From Cylindrodendrum hubeiense (Eukaryota > Ascomycota > Sordariomycetes > Hypocreales > Nectriaceae), in the NCBI GenBank assembly GCA_014621425.1, contig JAANBB010000421.1, positions 1-34,290 of the forward strand: DNA of 34,290 bases, read 5' to 3'. The notes beneath the pieces were generated by a model that made no database searches, was not told where the DNA came from, and saw nothing but the letters and a program-made list of their open reading frames with translations. Made by a program: the position numbers and the translations under genes. Shown in pieces: positions 32,601-34,290 of this stretch. Within the stretch, counting starts at the first letter, position 1; each line of letters starts with the position of its first letter.

Positions 32601-34189
32601 TCTCTTCCTCCTTGATCCTTACATCTCGTATGGGTACAGTGGAGACGGTTCTCCCGACTTCTGCGCGTACTGCAGGAGTTTGAGGCATTCTCTGACCGCC
32701 AATCCGTTCAGTCGGCATGAACATGACTGAGTATTTCCAGCAGGCTGTTGGACTGACCCTCCGGCTGCTGGTTCTGGAGCGCAACACGCTGGCTGAGATA
32801 CCATGTCGCTAAGCATTAATTAGCAGTGACCTCGCTGTCCATTCCCCGCTTCCCGTTAGTTCCAGGATTCTACCCCGGACCCTTCGGCGTCATCTGCCGT
32901 TTTCCAGTGGCAGTCGTAGCGGGTCACGACTCCAAACCCACTCCACTCGTCCAGTGTGCTCGCCGCTCCCCCAGGATGCCAAGGCTATCTGGCCCACAGC
33001 CAGGCTTGAAGCCAAATGCAAGCGAAGGCGGAGGAGGGTCAGGCACGCAAAGCTTCCCACTTCCGAGTCAAACGACGCCCGCTGCCGGGGACCAAAGGAG
33101 ACACTTAACCCACGCGCCAAGAACCGCAGCGCGAAAGTACGGGAGAGGGTCCGGAAGGAGGCGGTCGTTTCGATATATCTGGCCGAGAACAATAGCGCAG
33201 GCGCAGGCGTGGGCGCTGGAGCTCCAGCTGAAATGCTCCAGCTGAACGTCGGTGGAGAGACAGCAGCGGCGGGTCTGAATGGGTTTTCATGGCGGACAAT
33301 CCCGACAACAGAGACTGCACTGGTCAGGGCTGTTCGTCGTTCGGAGAAATTATCATTAAGCACTCGATATGGGCGTCGATAGCCCGATCTAGAAGGGCTG
33401 AGGAAAAAGTAATTCACTACGGAGTACCTGGAAATTGGTGATAATGCACTTGCTCACTCGCCGGCTGCCGATGAGACTCGACACCGCGCACGTGTCTACC
33501 GGTTGTGTCTGTGTCTCGGGTGATCACTCGGGCGTGTCTAGTGTCCATCCCGCCGGAGCATTTGTTGATAACCTTCGTTTATGCGCGCATCCCGCTCAGG
33601 CATTGTCCTAGCATCAGGCCGAGCGCAGCCGTTTGCATCGACGATCCGATTACTCCGATAGCTTAATGGACAGACGCGCGGATCGCAGACTGGCAATATT
33701 CAGCGCCGGATATCCCCTAGAGCAGCGCTTCTCCCCTTAGGGGGCTTCTGGATCGAAGGCGCGAACTCCAGTTGGGTTGGAGAGGCTACTGATGAAACAA
33801 CGACAGAGCATACCAGAGTAGACTCGTTTATTAATGGACATGGAGTGCACCGGAGGTTCCAAAAGGAGATGGCCGTGGAGCACTTGGCCATCCCCGGACA
33901 AGCCCCAGCCCCAAGACCAGGACCCCTGGTTGCGAAAGCCAGGCTAGGGCTGTTTCCAGTAATATCTGACCAACCTGCATCGCTCTGCAAACCCCACACA
34001 CCCACACTCGCTCACCTCGAGTCTTCGTCGTCCTTTGACACACAACGCACACAACTCACAGCACACGCGCGCAACAGCGAGGCCGACCTCCCATACCTCC
34101 CATACCTCCGCCACGCCACGAGCCAACTCTGAGCTGGGCCTCTGTAGGAGCGGGGTCCACCTCTTCGCTGTTAGCTAACGCTGCTTCTA
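29666..34189. other. Long stretch without a supported gene
   Basis: Frames of 60-175 codons occur on both strands, overlap each other and carry no recognisable motif. Direct-repeat pairs are short (CCCCAGAGTGAG twice at 31260-31282; GAGTTGACAC twice near 31738-31752). No transposon termini, RNA genes or exon chains were found. The last 300 bases become CA/CT-rich, like a promoter, ahead of a possible gene start at the right edge. Confidence 0.45.
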
Positions 34190-34226
34190 ATGCCTGCAAC
34201 CTCTGCTGCGACCCTTTCTGTGAGCC

Positions 34227-34290
34227 ATGATTCGCCTCGCAAACCCACGATCCCTGCCTCGCGGCCTCCGGGACATGCTCGACGGGCCCG
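34227..34290 (+). CDS. Possible gene start cut by the window edge
   Basis: An ATG at 34227 opens a frame that runs off the right end after 21 codons (MIRLANPRSLPRGLRDMLDGP). The Arg- and Leu-rich, acid-poor first 15 residues look like a mitochondrial presequence. A second open frame starts at an ATG at 34190 in another frame and also runs off the end, so the correct frame cannot be settled. The preceding 200 bases are CA/CT-rich, as in fungal promoters. No product is assigned. Confidence 0.25.
   Translation, partial: MIRLANPRSLPRGLRDMLDGP

Noticed and set aside
31888..33417. Several ORFs of 119-175 codons on both strands near the right end
   Set aside because: No motif, heavy mutual overlap, and no promoter-like or splice context. 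Treated as chance frames in GC-rich DNA.

Overview
The window looks like chromosomal DNA of a filamentous ascomycete (Pezizomycotina), most likely a Sordariomycete. Introns are short (49-79 nt, one of 256 nt) with GTNNGT donors, CTAAC/CTGAC-type branch sites and YAG acceptors. Intergenic regions are long, GC-rich and full of short tandem repeats, and one gene carries the fungus-restricted DUF6590 domain. No rRNA, complete tRNA, CRISPR array, intact transposon or phage feature was seen.

Layout. 1-5213: no convincing gene; a long array of 10-bp units near the left end, several small minisatellites and an AT-richer stretch without ORFs (about 3.7-4.56 kb). 5214-8158 (-): transportin/Kap104, three exons. 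8159-10701: intergenic. 10702-11200 (-): small proteasome-assembly chaperone of the PAC4 family, two exons. 11201-11861: divergent promoter. 11862-13395 (+): N2227/CARNMT1-type methyltransferase, two exons. 13581-14526 (-): classical short-chain dehydrogenase/reductase, two exons, convergent with the methyltransferase. 14527-15938: intergenic. 15939-17976 (-): eleven-exon DUF6590 gene containing a tandem intron+exon duplication. 17977-20621: minisatellite-rich intergenic region ending in a probable 5' leader with a uORF. 20622-23270 (+): 882-residue proline-rich, AT-hook and coiled-coil protein of unknown function. 23271-26703: no gene seen. 26704-27354 (-): small Gly/Ser/Tyr-rich protein. 27355 to about 34189: gene-poor, with only doubtful relics. 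A possible gene start is cut by the right edge.

The recognisable genes are housekeeping or general-metabolism genes (nuclear import, proteasome assembly, small-molecule methylation, redox) and do not form a cluster with one pathway. The most unusual structure is in the DUF6590 gene: a 122-bp unit made of one 74-nt intron plus one 48-nt phase 1-1 exon is present twice in tandem. This adds one spliced 16-residue block to a YAPEPS-repeat segment next to a ubiquitin-interacting-motif-like sequence. The exon models were built by hand from splice signals and reading-frame continuity. They are internally consistent (each total is divisible by three) but not supported by transcript data.
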